Source of the DNA: Asterias rubens
Taxonomy: Eukaryota > Echinodermata > Asteroidea > Forcipulatida > Asteriidae
Assembly (NCBI RefSeq): GCF_902459465.1
Contig: NC_047062.1
Span: 21,705,919-21,769,918, forward strand
Direction: 5' to 3'
DNA length: 64,000 nucleotides
In this document: positions 59,516 through 64,000 of the stretch, in pieces
Layout: each line of letters starts with the position of its first letter
How positions within the stretch are numbered: position 1 is the first letter of the stretch
Translations under genes and position numbers: made by a program
The notes under the pieces: model-generated
Seen by the model: only the letters and a program-made list of their open reading frames with translations
The model's database searches: none
Told to the model about the DNA's origin: nothing

Positions 59516-61980
59516 ATGTCCACTCGGCGTAGACACACACCAGAGACTGGTTGGGATCAGCAGCCGTATCTTTCACAGAATAATTGGACAGTAACCACCC
59601 ACAACGTTGAGAAGGAGAAAAGTCAGGCCTCAGTGCCGTTTGAGCAAGAGATGACGTGCCGAGATAGAACACAGGAGTTCAGCTCGGCTATCAAGTCAAT
59701 ACAGTCAAGACAAGTACGTGATAAAAAATGCTGAGTGACAACTATTCTTTGTGTGGAAACTTGTAGTTAAAAATGTGGCACTGAATGAAAATATTTTCAG
59801 TCATTTTGTTTTTATAATATAAGCATTCTCCCTGAAAGGAACACGTTGCCTTGGATCGGACGAGTTGGTCTATAAAAAGCGTTTGTAACCATTTTTTTAT
59901 AAAATGCTTATGGTTAGAAAGGTGTTTTAAAAGTAGAATACAATGATCCACATAAGTTTGCCTCGAAATTGCGAGGTGTGCGAACCAACACGGTCGGCCA
60001 TTTATGGGAGGTAAAATGTTGACTCCCATAAATGGCCGACCGTGTTAGTCGACGAGGTAAAAGGAAAATCGTGCAATTTCGAGGCATGTTTGTGTGTGGA
60101 TCATTGTATTCTACTTTTACAACATCTTTTTACCCATGTGCATTTCATAATAAACGGTTACACACGCTTTTCAAAGACCAGGCAACGTGTTCCTTTAACT
60201 CATGTTCCATGGTTAACTAAACCTAGTCTTCCACTCTTCCTCAACTCAGCTAACTGCCACCACCAAGTCTGCTGGCCCTTTTCGAAAGCCTGGATTTGAC
60301 CATTTCGTGTGCTTTGGGTATACACGCTCAGGGCTTTAGACGACATTTCCTGTTTATATCTTTTTCCTTTCAGGGCAATGGAGTTGCACAGGGTAGAAGA
60401 CCGGCTTCCAGGACACATCAGCATACAGAGTTCATGTTAATAGCTAAGTATGTATTATGCATTATGTATTCCACTCAGTTGGTTTTGTTTAAAAAAAGTG
60501 ATAGTGAATCATGTAGGGAGGGAAATCTTTGCATTATTGCTCAGCCAAGAGTACAGAGAGAGACTTTAAACTCTAGGTGGCAGCAAACATACCAGGTAGA
60601 TTATCATAGACATTTTCGCAAATACTCTGGCGCGTGCATAAAGCTTGGAAATAGGTGCATTGTGGTCTAGCTGGTGATCAAGTTTAATTCATACATGTAG
60701 CTATCCTACAATGCACCTCATTCAACAGTTTGTGCTTGCGCAATGGTATTTGCAAAATAGTCTAATTGTTTTGTAGTTCTGAGCATGCACACATTACCAA
60801 GAACACTGGATTTACTTGGTAGATCTAATGCCACCTAAGTGTCACCAAAAGTCTCCCGCTAAATGGACTAAGACTGTAAGAGCGTCAAGTAAAAGACAAG
60901 TTGTATTCTGACCATGTCGTCCTGACTTACCAGGTACGTGTAAATGTCCATTGTTTACGTAGTTCTGAGCAATGGATTTTACCTGGTAAGTCTGCTGCCA
61001 CCAAGCATCCCAAAAGTCCCCTAATGATGAACAATGGAATGTATGTAGCAAAGAGTTATGACAAAATTGTGTGAGGCAATAACACAGTGAAAGCCTGACT
61101 GATATTGAAATGAATTAGTTTATCAAATTTAAGTAAAGGAGATACCAAAACAAACAAGTCTGGTAAAACCTTAACTGGCCATAAAGTTAGTGAAAAGGAG
61201 ATGAGTTTGGTTTTATTTTGGGTTGGAGTATAACACAGTTCAATAGCATCAGCGTAGAGCAGTTAGTTTTGCCATTTCAGAGGTGATCATTTGATAGAGG
61301 TTTTCATGAGTTTGTTTGACTTTACACAAAGACTATGATGACCGGGTTTGAATTACAAACCATTAGGAATTTGTCGGCAGTGATCTCACGTTAAGCTGCA
61401 CGCTTAATCAACAACAGGTGCTTCTTGTATCTGTTTCAATATTGACCGATACTTGATCATCCCTAATAGTAATAGTACAAAACAAATTGTTGAACTTTTA
61501 TTACTGACAATTAGGGGGCTTTAGGGAGATTTGTTTCATGGCCTTTCAATCTTCATTTGCAATAACCTTTGAGTGTTAATGTCACCAGTTGGAGGCAATG
61601 CAAAATATCACAGTCGTAACAGTCTTGTGGTACATACACACAAACAACTTTCACATAATACAATACGTGTGTGCTGCCACCACTTGCTTCATAGTGGCAT
61701 TGCAGTGTATTGACCATCAAGGAACAGGGCACTGACTGCTACTAGGCTCAATGGAGCAATCCTCTCCCAAATACTTGTCACCAAGAAAGGTTTTATGCTA
61801 ATAATTATTTAGAGTAATTACCAATAGTGTCCACTGCCTTTAAGTGCACACATGTACTTGTATCTCCCTGGACAGTCTTTACTCTTTGTTAAACTTTGTT
61901 CTTTCTTTTTGTTTTGATTTCCAGGCAAATTGGGAAAGACATCACAAACACATTTACAAAGCTAGAGAAATTAACAATAT
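59516..61980 (+). CDS. STX5: Syntaxin-5 (Golgi Qa-SNARE), 5' part
   Basis: Family knowledge: STX5 is the Qa-SNARE of ER-to-Golgi and intra-Golgi fusion. Coding exons: 59516-59713, 60374-60447 and 61925-61980, all GT-AG and in phase, encoding 109 residues so far. Residues 46-66 (MTCRDRTQEF, then AIKSIQSRQ) are the conserved start of the syntaxin-5 regulatory region. Exon 2 ends with HTEFMLIAK and exon 3 gives QIGKDITNTFTKLEKLTI, the first helix of the Habc bundle. The SNARE motif and transmembrane anchor lie beyond the right edge. Residues 4-6 are RRR, like the basic ER-retrieval signal of the long mammalian isoform. Met46 aligns with the start of the short isoform. An acceptor (TTTGTAG) precedes the exon at 59485. 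The ATG at 59516 has an in-frame stop two codons upstream (59510-59512). A short upstream ATG at 59500 ends within the coding start. Confidence 0.94.
59836..60194. mobile_element. 359-bp foldback MITE, TTAA at right end
   Basis: Ends AGGAACACGTTGCCTTGG and its inverse; arms of ~170 bp pair imperfectly around a centre near 60010, where GGCCGACCGTGTT-type sequence is perfectly paired. TTAA follows at 60195; the left site reads CTGA. It lies in STX5 intron 1. Confidence 0.8.
60540..61040. repeat. Interspersed CTGCCACC / GGTGGCAG repeat cluster
   Basis: AGGTGGCAGCAAACATACCA near 60574 and ACCTGGTAAGTCTGCTGCCA near 60980 are inverse-related. Similar sequence occurs near 29200-29335 and 43740-43850, each with a CCAAAAGTCTCCC-type motif. 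Boundaries are unclear. Confidence 0.4.
61761..61839. mobile_element. Right-end fragment of TTAA-site MITE, family A
   Basis: The last ~80 bp of a family A element (CTAATAATTATTTAGAGTAA ... GTGTCCACTGCCT) before TTAA at 61840-61843. It lies ~85 bp upstream of STX5 exon 3. Confidence 0.75.
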
Positions 61981-64000
61981 GTAAGTATACAAGTGTACAT
62001 GTTCGTTTTATCATTTAAATTATGCAGACTGAAAATTTAAAACATCAGTGCCACACTTATTGAAGCTGTTTAAAGCAGAAAAAGTAGCTAAGCACAAACA
62101 AATTATGCTTTCCATATTAAGGTGACTAGTTAAAATACCAAGCAACAACCGCAGATAAAGCTGTGACAGCTGCTAATGCTGGCGCAGTGCCATCACCCTT
62201 AATTCAGTCAAAATTAAAGACTTTTTTTTTTACCCAAGTTATTCTGACTATGTCAAATCAACTCACTAATGCTAGGATGTTGTTCATACATTGTAGATGA
62301 CACTATTTTCTATTTATGAAAGCAATGACTGTAAAAGCATCTGTAAAGAAGATATAAGAGAATAACTTAATAATGCTTTTTAAAGACAGTAATACTTTTA
62401 AAAGCGAGAGTCTTGTTAGTATGTGTAAGAAGTCTCAACTGTATACAACCTGTTCAGATTATGTTTTAAAAACTTGCTTTTATAGTGCTTTTTATTAGTG
62501 AATTTGTTCAAAACATATTGACATAAAGGGCTCGAGGGGACAGGAAATATTAATTGGCTTTTTTCAATCTACATTAAATTTACCATTGAATTTGTACCCC
62601 CCCCCAAAAAAAAAAAAAAAATACAAAATAAGTTAACTACCAGTTGAATAGTTTCATTTATGTATGGCCTATTTGAATCACAATGTAGATTATCACAATT
62701 TAAACAAAAGTAAAGAAAATATCTATGATGGTTGTTAGTATTTAAGATGTCTGTCTAGTGGTATTCTGGAAGATGATCTTTGGATGGTTCGCACATCATT
62801 GTTAGAGCTTGTGAAATTAAATTAATTGTGAATTGTGATATATAAGGAGTTTTGTCTCAAAAAAGCATTATGATGTAATTTTTAATATACATACAAATGT
62901 ACATGCAGTGCTTTTGGATTAAGGAAGGTATGATATTTTAGCATCCTTCTGTGAACTTCTTCTCATCGTTTTAAAAATATGAACAAAACAGGAAAATACT
63001 TTGTATTCAAAACGGTTGCATTTCATCAAATACAAAGCTTTCAATTCCTTTGGGCCTCACAAAATAATGAAGGAATTATGATACAGGGATCTTTTCTCAA
63101 CCTACAGGTTCATAAAAAGCTATGATACAAACATGTCAACAATTTTGTTTTCATGTCAAACAATTTTTTTAAAAACTTATCACTGAATCAAATCCCAGCT
63201 TTCATTCCAGATCCTTATTTAACTGAAATCTATTTTTTCCACCAACTGCAACCACCTGGGATACATGTATTAGGTTCAAAAATCTGAGTCACTTACACTG
63301 TAAAAACTTTATAGTTTACTAGTGTGATACTGAGCGGCACTAAATCCAAAACAAATTACAGTATGCGAATTCCCAGAGATGTACAAACATTATAAATCCC
63401 TACTGCTTTTAAATTGCACGCATAGTTTATTTTAAACAAATACTCTGTGACGTAAATCAGCTTTGTGAAATGAAAACGAAGAACAATTTTGGCTTGTCTT
63501 GTATAAAATGTAGGTAGCCGAGTTGAGCTGAGGATAATGATATTTAATTTGTTGACTATGAGCATTGTTGCAACCCCCTTCTTTATTGAACAGCTCACCC
63601 TTTAGACTCATGAAGATGAATGTTTATTTTTATTTTCTGGACTGCAAACTGACCTATGTCGCGACCTGACATCCTTGATGAGAGATCAGAGAATTTGGAG
63701 TTTCAAATTAAAAGGGTGTTTGTTACTTTGATTGCATAGTCCGAACTGGTAATACAAACCATTCAAATATGAGTAAAATAAATAGGGCATTCACATAAAT
63801 AGGGCAAATAGGGCATACAAATATCTCTTTATTGTAGTATTGATATTATGATTGAGCATCTGACACTTGTTGAAATGTCAAATTAGTTGCGTTGGTTCTT
63901 TTCTCAAAAGCCCCTAAATAACATCAGTTAATCTTATAATCTAAAATTAAATTTATTGTACTGAAAAGTCACCCAAATATCAGTAGATTTCTTTTGACGG
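61981..64000 (+). other. STX5 intron 3 (partial), no exon seen
   Basis: The stretch after the GTAAGT donor at 61981 has no recognisable continuation of the syntaxin-5 helices on the plus strand and no other gene. It is AT-rich, with short foldback-like fragments near 62045-62160 and a C/A homopolymer run near 62600. Confidence 0.55.

Overview
This is a gene-dense window of an animal nuclear genome, with introns throughout and AT-rich non-coding DNA. The protein set and the many short non-autonomous DNA transposons and tRNA-derived SINEs suggest a marine invertebrate deuterostome, most likely an echinoderm. That placement is inference. No bacterial, viral or CRISPR feature was seen, and no intact transposase or reverse transcriptase.

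Five protein-coding genes can be built from exons joined by consensus splice sites with consistent phase. (1) Minus strand, 18432 down to 1657 and continuing off the left edge: TTLL5, a tubulin polyglutamylase. Seventeen confident coding exons carry the acidic N-terminus, the whole TTL catalytic domain and the start of the downstream region. (2) Minus strand, 31881-24543: a complete group II p21-activated kinase (PAK4 type). Ten coding exons give 870 residues: N-terminal CRIB, a long Pro/Gly/His/Gln-rich linker and a C-terminal kinase domain. (3) Plus strand, 43437-43712: SDHAF1, a 91-residue LYR-family assembly factor for respiratory complex II. (4) Minus strand, 56130-46050: a PHF7/G2E3-like ubiquitin-ligase-type protein. 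Nine exons give 1599 residues: an extended PHD, a RING-like module and a PHD finger, then a roughly 1300-residue disordered tail in one exon in place of a HECT domain. (5) Plus strand from 59516 to beyond the right edge: STX5, the Golgi Qa-SNARE syntaxin-5 (first three coding exons).

Two gene pairs are arranged head to head: PAK (minus) with SDHAF1 (plus) around 42.0-42.3 kb, and PHF7-like (minus) with STX5 (plus) around 58.6-58.9 kb. Candidate untranslated first exons are visible in both regions. The genes are otherwise functionally unrelated (cilia/tubulin code, actin signalling, mitochondrial assembly, chromatin/ubiquitin, ER-Golgi transport). The window is a normal syntenic block, not a pathway cluster.

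Introns and spacers hold a dense layer of small mobile DNA. Several unrelated foldback/MITE families share TTAA target sites and TTAA-AGG termini. Two larger MITEs have 8-bp target duplications (931-1211 and 53017-53351). Very small near-perfect palindromes of 64-87 bp have exact 9-bp target duplications (43105-43168, 56586-56672, 57039-57113). There are also tRNA-derived SINEs, a frameshifted LINE ORF1 without ORF2, a three-unit tandem array of ~295 bp and a microsatellite-bearing SINE duplication. The 9-bp-TSD palindromes are the most unusual signal in the window.
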